Positions 38,272 through 47,424 of a DNA stretch of 64,000 nt are shown here, piece by piece. The position numbers and the translations under genes were made by a program. Below the pieces are notes generated by a model. That model saw only the letters and a list, made by a program, of their open reading frames with translations, was not told the DNA's origin and made no database searches. Location: assembly GCF_022132145.1 (NCBI RefSeq), contig NZ_JAJISP010000004.1, forward strand, positions 186,001 to 250,000, read 5' to 3'. Source of the stretch: Pseudomonas sp. MMS21 TM103. Lineage in GTDB: Bacteria > Pseudomonadota > Gammaproteobacteria > Pseudomonadales > Pseudomonadaceae. The number at the start of each line of letters is the position of its first letter. The first letter of the stretch is position 1.

Positions 38272-39137
38272 TTCCAGTCCTCGCGCACCCGAGTCAGGCC
38301 TTCCTGGGCCACCGAGGCGACCAGTTGGCCCTGACGGTTGAAGATGCTGCCGCGGGAGAAGCCGCGGGCGTTGCCGGCCCAGGGGCTGTCCATGGCGTAG
38401 AGCAGCCAGTCGTCCATGCGCAGGTTGCTGTGGAACCACAGCGAATGGTCGAGACTGGCGACCTGCATGAACTTCTGCCAGACCGACACCCCATGGGGCA
38501 GCATCGAGGTGGTCAGCAAGTTGAAGTCGCTGGCATAGCCGAGCAGGTACTTGTGCAGCTGCGGGTCGTCCGGCAGCTCGCCGGCGGCGCGGAACCACAC
38601 ATACTTGACCGGCTCGCCGGGCTCCGGGGCAAAAGGGTTGTCGACCGTCACCGGACGGATCTCGATCGGCTTGTCGCTCACCGCGCGCGCGCGCATGCGC
38701 TCGGGCAGCGAGTCGGCGACCAGCCGGGCCAGTTCGGTTTCCGACTTCAGCTCTTCCGGTCCCGGCACATCCGGCATCAGGTTCTGGTGGTGAAAGCCTT
38801 CCTCGTCGTACTGGAAGGAGGCGCTGCAGGTGAAGATCGGCTTGCCCTTCTGGATCGCCGTCACCCGGCGGGTGCTGAAGCTGCCGCCATCGCGTACCCG
38901 GTCGACCTGATAGACCACCGGCAGGGCGGAGTCACCAGGACGCAGGAAATAACCGTGCAAAGAGTGCACGTGGCGATCCGCCTCGACCGTCTGGCTGGCC
39001 GCCGACACGCACTGACCGAGCACCTGACCACCGAACAGCTGACGAAACCCCAGATCCTGGCTGACGCCGCGAAAGAGGTTCTCTTCGATGGCCTCCAGGC
39101 TCAACAGGGCGACCAACTCGTCCAGTACCTGACTCAT
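38268..39137 (-). CDS. tesB: Acyl-CoA thioesterase II (TesB)
   Basis: The 289-residue protein has a double hot-dog fold with RLFGGQVLGQ-like motif near residue 32, SLHGYFLRPGD near 60, and a second half with HSLWFH, typical of TesB. It hydrolyses medium- and long-chain acyl-CoAs to free acids and CoA. ATG 39137 has GGAG upstream. The next gene (HAD) overlaps its stop; the SagB-like gene ends 19 bp before its start. Confidence 0.92.
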   Translation of the reverse strand: MSQVLDELVALLSLEAIEENLFRGVSQDLGFRQLFGGQVLGQCVSAASQTVEADRHVHSLHGYFLRPGDSALPVVYQVDRVRDGGSFSTRRVTAIQKGKPIFTCSASFQYDEEGFHHQNLMPDVPGPEELKSETELARLVADSLPERMRARAVSDKPIEIRPVTVDNPFAPEPGEPVKYVWFRAAGELPDDPQLHKYLLGYASDFNLLTTSMLPHGVSVWQKFMQVASLDHSLWFHSNLRMDDWLLYAMDSPWAGNARGFSRGSIFNRQGQLVASVAQEGLTRVREDWK

Positions 39138-39156
39138 GCTTGTTCTCCAATAACCG

Positions 39157-40758
39157 CTAAGAGCGCGGCAAACGTAATTCGGGATAGGCCGGTAGCGAGC
39201 TGAGACGCTCATCCCACACCGCCCGACCAATAGTGAAATGGTAAAGACTTTGCCAGCGGCTGTCGGCAAGTCCTAGCAATTCATGGACCGAATCATCGAA
39301 ATAGCAACCGATGCCCGTGGCCGATAGCCCCGCCGCCTCGGCTTCCAGATAGAGCAACTGGCCGATCTGCCCGCATTCCCAGTACAACCGAGGATAGCGC
39401 CAGGCGCCGCCTTGCAGGGCCGTGTCGAAACGACTGAGCATGGCCAAGGCGACGCAACCATCGCTGGCGATGTCCTGACCACAGGAGAGGAACTCCGCCA
39501 GGCCGCGGGCATCGCCTGCAAGCAGGCGGTACAGCGGCAATTGGTCGTGTGCCCGCTGCCAGAGAAAATCCTCGCGCAGCCCGGGTTGAGCCTGGCCATC
39601 GACCCGCGCCAACCAGTACAGGCCGGGTTCAAGACCCTGCACGCGGTGGACGAACACCAGCAGGTCGACCTCGGCCGCCTCCCCGGTCAGGGCGAAAGGC
39701 ACCGGCGAATTGGCCGGCAGCAGCCGCTGCAACCAGGCAAACAACAGCTCGGCGTGAATCCCGCTCTTGCCGTCCATGGCTTGTGCGCTGCGCCGCCGAT
39801 GCAGGATCGGCCGCAGCGCCAGGCCGGGATTGTCCGCCTGGGCGCGACCGACCTCGACCTGCCAGGGCGGCGCAGCCATGGCCGGTGCACGGCACAGCGC
39901 CTGCACCCGCGCCAGCTCAGGCCACTCGTGGTACTGGCGTGACAGGCGATTGGGCTGGCCCTGCAGCTCCAGCGTCGCCAGCCCGTTCAACAACCCCTCC
40001 GGCAGGGCAAACTCGACGGCCTGGGCCGGACCTATCCAGAGCAGGCAGTCGACATGCTCGGCCTCGGCAAAACCGTCGCGGTCCAGGCCGAACACGCCGT
40101 CCAGCCGCGCCTCGGCCACCCCGCGCAGCAGGCGCACCTGCCAGCCCAGCGCGCTGGCGGCAAGCGCCAGGCCAGCCAGGGCGTGGCCGAGGTCGTGCTG
40201 GCAGTAGCGGTAGGCCCGCTCGCCGTACTTCCACGCCTCGCGCCAGGGGATGCTGGCCAGCGCCAGCAGGCAACCGCCCACCGGCAACGCCTGGGACAAT
40301 TGCGCGGCCAGCGGCGCCGGCAGCTCGGCGCGCACTTCCAGGGCGTGGACATCCGCCGTGTAATGGACCAGCAAGGCCTGGTCCTGCAGGTCGCCGGCCG
40401 GCAGCAGCAGATACGCCTCGGTCGGGTGCAGATTACCCGACGACGGATTGACCCGCAGCGCCCAGCGGCTGTCGCCGGCCTCCTTCCAGGCCGACAGCGC
40501 CAGGCTGTCATACAGCAGCTGCGACAGGCTGGCCCGATTCAGCGGCGCCGGCGCGCCCAGCGGCGCGGCGAACACCGCGTCGTAGTCGGGCGACTCCTGC
40601 AGCGGCCGCTGCCACAGCTCGATCAGGCGCGCGCCGCGGTAACGCCGAAAGGCGGCCGGCTGGGTCGCCCAATCCAGCTGCCCGGGCCCGGGGGCGAAGC
40701 GTTGCGGCTGGTGCTTGCTCAACTGGTGATAGGCGCGCAGCTGCTCGAGCGGGCTCAT
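39157..40758 (-). CDS. SagB/ThcOx-family flavin dehydrogenase (tandem nitroreductase domains)
   Basis: The 533-residue protein contains two nitroreductase-like halves. The first has RVNPSSGNLHPTEAYLLLP near residue 103, the SagB/ThcOx signature, and the second begins near residue 290 with RRSAQAMDG. Related FMN enzymes oxidise azolines in peptide natural products, but no cyclodehydratase or precursor peptide gene is nearby, so a housekeeping redox role is more likely. Its ATG overlaps the stop of the upstream GNAT gene (ATGA), and TesB follows by 19 bp. Confidence 0.85.
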   Translation of the reverse strand: MSPLEQLRAYHQLSKHQPQRFAPGPGQLDWATQPAAFRRYRGARLIELWQRPLQESPDYDAVFAAPLGAPAPLNRASLSQLLYDSLALSAWKEAGDSRWALRVNPSSGNLHPTEAYLLLPAGDLQDQALLVHYTADVHALEVRAELPAPLAAQLSQALPVGGCLLALASIPWREAWKYGERAYRYCQHDLGHALAGLALAASALGWQVRLLRGVAEARLDGVFGLDRDGFAEAEHVDCLLWIGPAQAVEFALPEGLLNGLATLELQGQPNRLSRQYHEWPELARVQALCRAPAMAAPPWQVEVGRAQADNPGLALRPILHRRRSAQAMDGKSGIHAELLFAWLQRLLPANSPVPFALTGEAAEVDLLVFVHRVQGLEPGLYWLARVDGQAQPGLREDFLWQRAHDQLPLYRLLAGDARGLAEFLSCGQDIASDGCVALAMLSRFDTALQGGAWRYPRLYWECGQIGQLLYLEAEAAGLSATGIGCYFDDSVHELLGLADSRWQSLYHFTIGRAVWDERLSSLPAYPELRLPRS

Positions 40759-41318
40759 CGGCTGGCCTCCCAGTCGGCGCGGTCCAGGCGATACAGCCGA
40801 TGCCGTGACAGGCGATGGCCGGCGGGCAGCAGCGGGTGGTCGAAGTCGCCAGCGGGATCGGCGCGCATGCCGATGGCGCGCATCACCGCCAGGGACGCCA
40901 GGTTGCCCTCGCTGGTGAAGGCCACCACCTGCTCCAGGCCGAGCCGGGTAAAGGCGCAGTCGAGCACCGCCCGCGCCGCCTCGCTGGCCAGGCCCTGGCG
41001 CCAGTGCTGGCGGCCCAGCCGCCAGGCCATCTCCACCGCTGGGCAGAAGGGCGCGGCGAAGCCGACCGGACGCAGGCCGGTGAGGCCGACAAAGGCGCCG
41101 TTGTCCTTGCGCTGCAACGCCCACAGGCCGTAGCCGCGTTCGGCGAAATCCGCCTCGATGCGCTGCAGCAGCCGGTCGCTCTGCGCGCGGCTCAGGCACG
41201 CCGGGTAATGGCGCATCACCTCGGGGTCGGCATTCAGCGCGGCGAACGGCTCGCGGTCCTCGCTGCGCCAGCTCCGCAGCAACAGGCGCGGGCTCTGCAG
41301 TTCGATGGTCTCGGCCAT
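40755..41318 (-). CDS. GNAT-family N-acetyltransferase (RimJ/RimL type)
   Basis: The 187-residue acetyltransferase has the RLLLRSWRSED start, acetyl-CoA loop near RQGLASEAARAV (about residue 100) and a final FDHP segment typical of RimJ/RimL-like GNATs. It resembles the P. aeruginosa GNAT encoded near tesB, which I recall as able to acetylate polymyxin; that link is from memory and untested here. ATG 41318 has GGAG upstream; a GTG at 41324 is less likely. It is first in the GNAT-SagB-TesB-HAD operon. Confidence 0.87.
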   Translation of the reverse strand: MAETIELQSPRLLLRSWRSEDREPFAALNADPEVMRHYPACLSRAQSDRLLQRIEADFAERGYGLWALQRKDNGAFVGLTGLRPVGFAAPFCPAVEMAWRLGRQHWRQGLASEAARAVLDCAFTRLGLEQVVAFTSEGNLASLAVMRAIGMRADPAGDFDHPLLPAGHRLSRHRLYRLDRADWEASR

Positions 41319-41388
41319 GGCCACTCCACTTGAGTCGGGTCGGGCAGCGCCGCCATACTCAGACGCTGCGAGAAAAGAGCCCCATTGT

Positions 41389-42309
41389 ATGCGCCTGCCA
41401 CTGGTCTATCACGACGACTACAGCCCGCCCTTCCCGGCCGGCCATCGTTTTCCCATGGAAAAATTCCGCCTGCTGCGCGATCACCTGGTGGCCAGCGGCC
41501 TGGTCAGCGACGCCGAGCTGCGCCGCCCCGAACTCTGCCCCACCGAGGTGCTGGCCTTGGCCCACTGCCCCGCCTATATCGAGCGCTACCTGAACGGCGA
41601 GCTGGCGCACGCGGACCAGCGCCGCCTCGGCCTGCCCTGGAGCGCGGCCCTGGCACAGCGCACCGTCCGCGCGGTGGGCGGCTCGCTGCTGGCCGCCGAG
41701 CTGGCCCTGCAGCATGGCCTGGCCTGCCACCTGGCCGGCGGCACCCATCACGCCCACTACGACCACCCGGCCGGTTTCTGCATCTTCAATGACCTGGCGG
41801 TGATCGCCCGCTACCTGCTCGAAGCCGGCAAGGCGCAGCGCGTGCTGATCTTCGACTGCGACGTGCACCAGGGCGACGGCAGCGCCCGCCTGCTCGCCAA
41901 TATCCCGGAGGCGATCACCGTCTCGCTGCACTGCGAGCAGAACTTCCCGGCGCGCAAGGCCGAGAGCGACTGGGACATCCCGTTGCCCCGGGGCATGGGC
42001 GACGACGACTACCTCAAGGTGGTGGACGACGCGCTGAACTACCTGCTGCCGCTGTACCAGCCGGACATCGTCCTGTACGACGCCGGTGTCGATGTGCACC
42101 GGGACGATGCCCTCGGCTACCTGCAACTGACCGACGCCGGAGTCGCCGCCCGCGACCGAGCGGTGCTCAACCACTGCCTGGGCCGCGACATCCCGGTGGT
42201 CGGCCTGATTGGCGGCGGCTACGACAAGGACCGCCACGCCCTGGCCCGCCGCCACGGCATCCTCCATCACAGCGCGGCCAGGGTCTGGACCGAACGCCAA
42301 CTGGGCTAA
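41389..42309 (+). CDS. Histone-deacetylase-family (AcuC/HDAC-like) amidohydrolase
   Basis: The 306-residue protein has the HDAC signature: GGTHHAHYDHPAGFCIFND near residue 117 with the His pair H120/H121, FDCDVHQGDG with metal ligands D158 and H160, and the later YDAGVDVHRDD supplying another Asp ligand. It is a zinc deacetylase of the bacterial class that acts on acetylated small molecules or proteins. The gene is divergent from the GNAT acetyltransferase 70 bp away, an intriguing opposing pair. The ribosome site is weak (AGAG). Confidence 0.88.
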   Translation: MRLPLVYHDDYSPPFPAGHRFPMEKFRLLRDHLVASGLVSDAELRRPELCPTEVLALAHCPAYIERYLNGELAHADQRRLGLPWSAALAQRTVRAVGGSLLAAELALQHGLACHLAGGTHHAHYDHPAGFCIFNDLAVIARYLLEAGKAQRVLIFDCDVHQGDGSARLLANIPEAITVSLHCEQNFPARKAESDWDIPLPRGMGDDDYLKVVDDALNYLLPLYQPDIVLYDAGVDVHRDDALGYLQLTDAGVAARDRAVLNHCLGRDIPVVGLIGGGYDKDRHALARRHGILHHSAARVWTERQLG

Positions 42310-42531
42310 CCAGAGCCGGCGCCGCTGGGTGGAGCGGGCCGTACAGGCTCAGCCCATCACCGGTAAAACGGCGCGCCGCGACAAGCCGCCAGCCGGCAGC
42401 AGGGATCCGCCAGCCGCAGGCCCGCAACAGCCCCCCGACCCATCAGTGGCTATGCTTATCCCAGTGCCGAAGGCGTTTTCCAGCCAGGAATGTTCCAGGC
42501 TGGCGAGCCTCTTCGGCCGAGGAGGCTCACC

Positions 42532-43017
42532 ATGCAACTGATCACGGTGAACATCGACAAGCCGGAAGAGATCAACTTCATCTTCGGCCAGACCCACTTC
42601 ATCAAGTCCGTCGAGGACATCCACGAGGCGCTGGTCGCGGCCGTGCCCGGGATCAAGTTCGGCATGGCCTTCTGCGAGGCCTCGGGCAAATGCCTGGTGC
42701 GCTGGTCGGGTACCGACAGCGCGATGATCGAGCTGGCCCAGCGCAATGCCCAGGCGATTGGCGCCGGCCATTGCTTCATCATCTTCCTCGGCGCGGGCTG
42801 CTTTCCGCTGAGCGTGCTGAACAGCATCAAGATGGTTGCCGAGGTCTGTCGGATCTTCTGCGCCACCGCCAATCCGACCGAAGTGGTGCTGGCCGAAACG
42901 CAGCAGGGCCGCGCCGTGCTCGGCGTGGTCGACGGCTACTGCGCCCAAGACCTCGAAGGCGACGACGACATCCTCTGGCGCAAGAACCTGTTGCGCCAGA
43001 TCGGCTACAAGCTTTGA
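42532..43017 (+). CDS. Adenosine-specific kinase family protein (DUF355)
   Basis: The 161-residue protein matches the adenosine-specific kinase/DUF355 family, with FGQTHFIKSVEDI near residue 18, PGIKFGMAFCEASG near 40, GHCFIIFLG near 80 and ANPTEVVLAETQQGR near 115. Archaeal members have been reported to phosphorylate adenosine; the bacterial role is less certain. ATG 42532 has the strong site GAGGAGG. Confidence 0.82.
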   Translation: MQLITVNIDKPEEINFIFGQTHFIKSVEDIHEALVAAVPGIKFGMAFCEASGKCLVRWSGTDSAMIELAQRNAQAIGAGHCFIIFLGAGCFPLSVLNSIKMVAEVCRIFCATANPTEVVLAETQQGRAVLGVVDGYCAQDLEGDDDILWRKNLLRQIGYKL

Positions 43018-43134
43018 GAGGGTCTGAACAAACTCTCGCCTGCCACGGCGTGCGCGATGTCCAGCCCCCCTGAGTAACAGCCAGGCCGCCAGGTTTGGCC
43101 CCGGGGCTATCGATGGGGGACAGCGAGGTGTGGC

Positions 43135-43623
43135 ATGAAAAGGCTCTTTCTCATTCGTCATGCCAAGTCGAGTTGGGATGACGCGGCGCTGGCCGACCGC
43201 GAACGCCCCTTGAACGAGCGCGGCAAGCGTGACGCACCGAAGATCGGCGAACGCCTGGCCAGGCGCGAGATCAAGCCCGACTTGATTCTGTCGAGTCCCG
43301 CCGTGCGGGCGCTGACGACGGCCAAGATCATCGCCGGCAAGCTCGATTACATGCGCAAGCACATCGGCGTCGATGAGCGGCTGTATGCCGCCCAGGCGGA
43401 TGACCTGCTCGAGATCATCCACGCACTCGACGATCACCTGCAGTGCGTGATGATCGTCGGCCACAATCCAGAATTGAGCGAACTCGCCCAGCGCCTGAGC
43501 GGCGAGATCGACCACCTGCCGACCGGCGCCGTTGCCGAGTTCGGCTTCGCGGCGAAGTCGTGGGCTCAGATCGGCGCCTGCCCCGTCGCGACAGTGGCGC
43601 TCGATTTTCCAAAGAAACCGTAG
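43135..43623 (+). CDS. SixA-like phosphohistidine phosphatase
   Basis: The 162-residue histidine phosphatase has the RHAK motif with nucleophile H9, R at ERPLNERG near residue 25, SSPAVRA near 53, and GHNPEL near 107 with the second histidine. The small size and RHAKSSW start fit SixA-type enzymes that dephosphorylate histidine phosphotransfer proteins, though other phosphate esters are possible. Confidence 0.88.
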   Translation: MKRLFLIRHAKSSWDDAALADRERPLNERGKRDAPKIGERLARREIKPDLILSSPAVRALTTAKIIAGKLDYMRKHIGVDERLYAAQADDLLEIIHALDDHLQCVMIVGHNPELSELAQRLSGEIDHLPTGAVAEFGFAAKSWAQIGACPVATVALDFPKKP

Positions 43624-43831
43624 CGCCGATTCCCGCGCCCGCGCGGCGACCAGAGGTTGTGGAAATAACCGGCGCCGGCGCGAGTCCGCCTGCAGCCGCT
43701 CGCGGCAAGCTGCGTCAGGCGAAAATGTGGGCGCTAAGTGCGCCAGTCGCCCCCGTCTTACACCTCGGGCAACGGCATCCGGCTAGGCACCCGGGCGGCG
43801 CGTTCGGAGCCCGCCTCCCTCCAGAAAAGGC
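43624..43831. other. Intergenic region without a gene
   Basis: A GC-rich stretch between two convergent genes. No credible open frame, terminator with T-run, or repeat was recognised. Confidence 0.4.
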
Positions 43832-45808
43832 TCATAGGGGATCACCGCGCCGACCGGCACGCGCCGCCAGCACCCGGGTCGCGCCCTGGGCCTTGCGGGT
43901 GAACCAGAGCACCCGGCTCACGCCCCGGGTGATCGCCACATAGGCCAGGCGCAGGCTTTCATCGCTCATCGCCTGGTCGTAGCTGTTGCGGAAGAAGCCC
44001 GAGTAGGCGTAGAGCGCATTGCGCAGCGGGTGCGGCTCCACGGGTGGGCAATCGTCGACGATGATCGCCACTTCGGCCTGCAGGCCCTTGGCCCGGTGGA
44101 TGGTGTAGGCCTTGACCGGCAGTTTCTTGTCCAGCTGGGCCTGAATCGTCTGCAAGGGTGCGTTGCGCCGGCTCAGCAGCAGCACCGCAGTGCGATCGGC
44201 CATGCTGCGGCTGGCGACGTGTGCGCACTCGGCCTCGATTACCTTCAAGAGTTCCGGCAGGCGCGTCTTGATATCGAAGCCCTTCACCAGCTTGACCCCG
44301 TGATCCCCCGGCAGCATGGCCTTGAACGCCTTGCTGGTCTTCACTTGCTTGCAGGCGACGCCCGCGAGCACCGCCTCGCCGTCGCGGATCACCGGCTCGA
44401 TGGAGCGGTAGTTGGTGGCCAGCATCAGCAGCGCGCTGCTCTTCGCCTTGCCCTTGCCCGGGAAGTGCTTGTCGAAGTCCATGAACAGTTCCGGGGAGCT
44501 GCCGCGCCAACCATAGATCGACTGCCAGTCGTCGCCGATCGCCATCAGGCTGACCGCCGTGCCCTGGCGCGCCAGCGCGCGGTGGACCGCCTGCAGCCAC
44601 TGGACGATCTGCGGCGAGATGTCCTGGAACTCATCGATCAGCAGGTGATTGAACGGCGCCAGCGCCTCGGCCGGGATGCCCGGCGCAGCGCCAGCCAGAC
44701 GTTCGCCGAGCGCCTGGAAGGCGCCATCGAAGGTCATCAAGCCCTGCTCCTGCAGGCAGCCCGCGAAGGTCTTGCAGAACAACACCAGGGCCTCGACAAA
44801 ACTGCGCTCGCGAGCGGAGCAGGACAGCGCCTGGATATCTATCTGCTCGGGGCGGATGCCGATGCTCTGGATAAAGCCGGCCTGCACATAGAAGGCCTCG
44901 AACAGCGGCAACGCGGTGAACTCCCCCGCCAGCTTGAAGCCATCCATCGGCGCCTTGGCCACCCGTGGCCGCTTGCCGTCGCCGCTGTCAGCCGGCGGTG
45001 CCGGCAACCCCAGCAGGCTGTGCACGCGCTCGCGAAACACCGGTTCCTCGGCGTAGCACTGCTGGTAGGCCTGCTTGAGCAGGCGCTGCTGGGCCGGACG
45101 CAGGCGCGCAGCCGTCAGCGGGTTATCCAGTTCACGGGGCGCGCCGGGCGCATCATCCAGCTGCTCGAACCAACGCGGATTGCTCAACGCCTGCTTGGCC
45201 AGCACGCCCATGGCCGAATGGAAGGTGCGCACGCACTGGCGGGCCTGGGCGGCGTCGAATGGGTACTGCCAGAAGCCCAGCACCCGGAGCAGCTGCGCGC
45301 GCAGCTCGGCGCAGGAGGCATTGGTGAAGGAAATCACGGTCAAGCGATCCGGCTCGATGCCCAGATGACAGAGCATGAACACCACCCGCAGCACCAGGGT
45401 GGTGGACTTGCCCGACCCCGCCCCGGCGAAGATGCGGGTGAGCGGATGGCGACCGAGGATCATCGCCCATTGCTCGTCCGAAGGCGCACTGATCACCCCT
45501 GCCGCTGCCGCCTGGGCGACCCGCTCGCGCATGGCCTCGACCTGCGCCGCATCGACCGCCAGCAACGCCGGCCCGTAAATAGCCGTGCTCGCCGGCGGGC
45601 CGGGTTTGCCACGCGGCCTGGCCGGCTTCTTCCCAGCGCCCGCCTTGCCCTTGCCCGTCGCCGCCCCGGCCTTCTTCGTCCGGGAACGCGGCTTCTTCTG
45701 TGACACCCCCGCCTCGCGCTCGGCGCGCAGATAGGCCGTGGTGCGCGGGAAATAACGCGCCAAGGCGCCGGAGAGAAGCAACTTGTAACGCCCGACAGCA
45801 GTCAGCAT
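43832..45808 (-). CDS. UvrD/Rep-family DNA helicase
   Basis: The 658-residue superfamily-1 helicase has a Lys/Arg/Ala-rich basic segment at residues 35-75, Walker A GAGSGKST at 129-136, LIDEFQD as the Walker B motif, DDWQSIYGWRG as motif III, and the C-terminal TIHRAKGLQAEVAII. It should unwind DNA in repair or recombination. It is shorter than UvrD and Rep and belongs to the less studied UvrD-like helicases. ATG 45808 was chosen over the 45901 frame on likely family start; the upstream ribosome site is weak. Confidence 0.88.
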   Translation of the reverse strand: MLTAVGRYKLLLSGALARYFPRTTAYLRAEREAGVSQKKPRSRTKKAGAATGKGKAGAGKKPARPRGKPGPPASTAIYGPALLAVDAAQVEAMRERVAQAAAAGVISAPSDEQWAMILGRHPLTRIFAGAGSGKSTTLVLRVVFMLCHLGIEPDRLTVISFTNASCAELRAQLLRVLGFWQYPFDAAQARQCVRTFHSAMGVLAKQALSNPRWFEQLDDAPGAPRELDNPLTAARLRPAQQRLLKQAYQQCYAEEPVFRERVHSLLGLPAPPADSGDGKRPRVAKAPMDGFKLAGEFTALPLFEAFYVQAGFIQSIGIRPEQIDIQALSCSARERSFVEALVLFCKTFAGCLQEQGLMTFDGAFQALGERLAGAAPGIPAEALAPFNHLLIDEFQDISPQIVQWLQAVHRALARQGTAVSLMAIGDDWQSIYGWRGSSPELFMDFDKHFPGKGKAKSSALLMLATNYRSIEPVIRDGEAVLAGVACKQVKTSKAFKAMLPGDHGVKLVKGFDIKTRLPELLKVIEAECAHVASRSMADRTAVLLLSRRNAPLQTIQAQLDKKLPVKAYTIHRAKGLQAEVAIIVDDCPPVEPHPLRNALYAYSGFFRNSYDQAMSDESLRLAYVAITRGVSRVLWFTRKAQGATRVLAARAGRRGDPL

Positions 45809-46124
45809 TCGACGATTACCACCCTGGGCATGATGTAGATGACTGAATGATAAGTGTTTTTCGCCGGGGACTGACAACCACTGGGACAACGGCGCGAACA
45901 AGAGGGGCCAGCCTGCCAGCGCGGCAAGGCGAATTTTATCGGAGGTTTTGGCGAGGCCGTCGAGGCTCAGGGGTGGCGCGACTGAGCGGCAGAGCAGGAC
46001 CAGTCGCAGGCAGTTGCCCTCGACTGATGCGGGTCGGCTGGGGGCCTTGGTGATCGGCAGCTACCGACCACACGCGGGCCGTCCGCCCTATAAATCAATC
46101 CGCCCCCTTTCCTTCTCTGCCTGT
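45809..46124. other. 316-bp intergenic region, nothing recognised
   Basis: It separates two genes on the reverse strand. It contains no supported open frame on either strand and no clear terminator. Some CAGTCGCAGGCAGTT and GATCGGCAGC segments resemble decayed Pseudomonas extragenic sequence. Confidence 0.4.
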
Positions 46125-46622
46125 TTAAGCGCGGGCGCCCGGGGTGCCGCGAGCGTTCTTCTTCTGCAGGATCATCGAGGCTTCGTTGTAGGCATTCTGG
46201 AAGGCGTCGCCGCCGATCCAGACCACTGCCGCGTCTTCGTCTTCATCGTGGAAGATCCCCCGATAGGTGATCAGCAGGCCCATCATGAAGTCGGTCGCCG
46301 CGTCTTCCGCTTCCTCAGCAACCACCAGCTCCAACACCGGGTATTGCAGGAACACCACGCACATCGCCAGCAGGCTGATGCCTTCGCCGACTTTCATCGC
46401 CTGGAACAGGTCGTCGAAATGCGCCGGGTCGAAACCGTTCTCTTCGATGTCTTTGAAGTCGAAGGTGCTCAGGTCGATTTCGACATCATCGAACGGCTCG
46501 TTGATCAGCGGATTGGCCAGCACCGGATGTACGACCTTGGCTTTGGAGGTGCCCGAGCGGCTCTGCTTGGCCTTGGCTTTGGCCCGCTGGGCGCGTTTTT
46601 TCTGTTTATCTGGAGAGGCCAT
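46125..46622 (-). CDS. Conserved-type hypothetical protein with basic N-terminus
   Basis: The 165-residue protein starts MASPDKQKKRAQRAKAKAKQ, a strongly basic stretch, followed by an acidic part (FDDVEIDLSTFDFKDIEENG) and helical segments with an acidic HDEDEDAAVVW near residue 137. It has no signal peptide or membrane helices. I do not recognise the function. ATG 46622 has AAGGA about ten bases upstream; ATG 46658 is an alternative. Confidence 0.78.
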   Translation of the reverse strand: MASPDKQKKRAQRAKAKAKQSRSGTSKAKVVHPVLANPLINEPFDDVEIDLSTFDFKDIEENGFDPAHFDDLFQAMKVGEGISLLAMCVVFLQYPVLELVVAEEAEDAATDFMMGLLITYRGIFHDEDEDAAVVWIGGDAFQNAYNEASMILQKKNARGTPGARA

Positions 46623-46712
46623 GGAGGCGAGTTCCTTGTCCGGCGCAGCCATATTCATGGCCCGGGATAATCGTGCGCACATTGTATGCAGTCTTGGCCG
46701 GGTTCGTTGGCC

Positions 46713-46740
46713 AAAGGGATCAGATTTATTTTTCCTGATC
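46713..46740 (+). repeat. Copy 2 of the short AAAGGGGA-type dispersed motif
   Basis: It reads AAAGGGATCAGATTTATTTT then TCCTGATC. It differs slightly from the other copies (AAAGGGGAcA) but keeps the run ATTTATTTTTCCTG, shared in near-identical form with the copy at 47583. Confidence 0.6.
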
Positions 46741-46767
46741 AGTACAGGTCCAAGTTGCGCTGAATAC

Positions 46768-47424
46768 TCAGTCTTCTGACGCAGCCAGTTGCTCCAGGAT
46801 ACGTGCGTAGTTCTCGAGCCCTTGCGCGCCGGTCACAAGGTGGCGGTGGTTGAAGATCACCGCTGGGACACCGCTGATACCTTTGCTTAACCAGGCTTTC
46901 TCAGCAGTACGCACCTCGCTGGCGAAGCGCTGATCCTCAAGAATGGCCAGCGCTTCTGCGCGTTCCAGCCCGATCTCAGCGGCCACATCGGCCAGTACGT
47001 TATTGTCCGACAGGTTCCTGCGATGGGTGAAGTGAGCGACAAAGAGGGCCTGTTTCAAGTCGTGCATGCGCGCTTGCGGATCAGCCCAATGCAGCAGCTG
47101 ATGGACGTTGAATGTGTTGTGCATGCGCATGTCATCGGCAAAGCGGAAGTCGAACCCTACGTTTGCGCCGGCTTCTGTTATCCGCAGCCGGTTCTCTTGC
47201 GACTGCTCCTTTGAAGCCCCGTATTTCTCCGTCAGGTGCTCGCGCAGGTTCTGGCCCTCGGGCGGCATGTCGGGGTTCAGCTCAAACGGATGCCAATGCA
47301 GTTCATAGTCTGTGCCGCTGACTTCCAGCGCTTTTGCCAGTTGCCGGTAACCAATGACGCACCACGGGCAAACGACATCAGAAACGATGTCGATATGTAG
47401 TTTTTTTGAGTTGGCAGTGGTCAT
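46768..47424 (-). CDS. DsbA-family oxidoreductase, FrnE-like
   Basis: The 218-residue protein has a thioredoxin-like fold with C19-P-W-C22 in DVVCPWCVIGY and the inserted helical domain. The C-terminal cis-proline loop reads GISGVPAVIF. No signal peptide is present, so it is a cytoplasmic FrnE-type disulfide oxidoreductase or isomerase. ATG 47424 has AGGGG upstream. It is flanked on both sides by copies of the short dispersed motif. Confidence 0.9.
   Translation of the reverse strand: MTTANSKKLHIDIVSDVVCPWCVIGYRQLAKALEVSGTDYELHWHPFELNPDMPPEGQNLREHLTEKYGASKEQSQENRLRITEAGANVGFDFRFADDMRMHNTFNVHQLLHWADPQARMHDLKQALFVAHFTHRRNLSDNNVLADVAAEIGLERAEALAILEDQRFASEVRTAEKAWLSKGISGVPAVIFNHRHLVTGAQGLENYARILEQLAASED

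Noticed and set aside
39157-40758. Thiazole/oxazole-modified peptide (RiPP) cluster around the SagB-like gene
   Set aside because: No cyclodehydratase, leader-binding protein, transporter or precursor peptide gene is nearby.
39157-41199. Single 680-codon reading of the SagB-like gene including the GNAT region
   Set aside because: The N-terminal 147 residues are an out-of-frame shadow of the GNAT gene; ATG 40758 with GGAGG upstream and an ATGA overlap is the better start.
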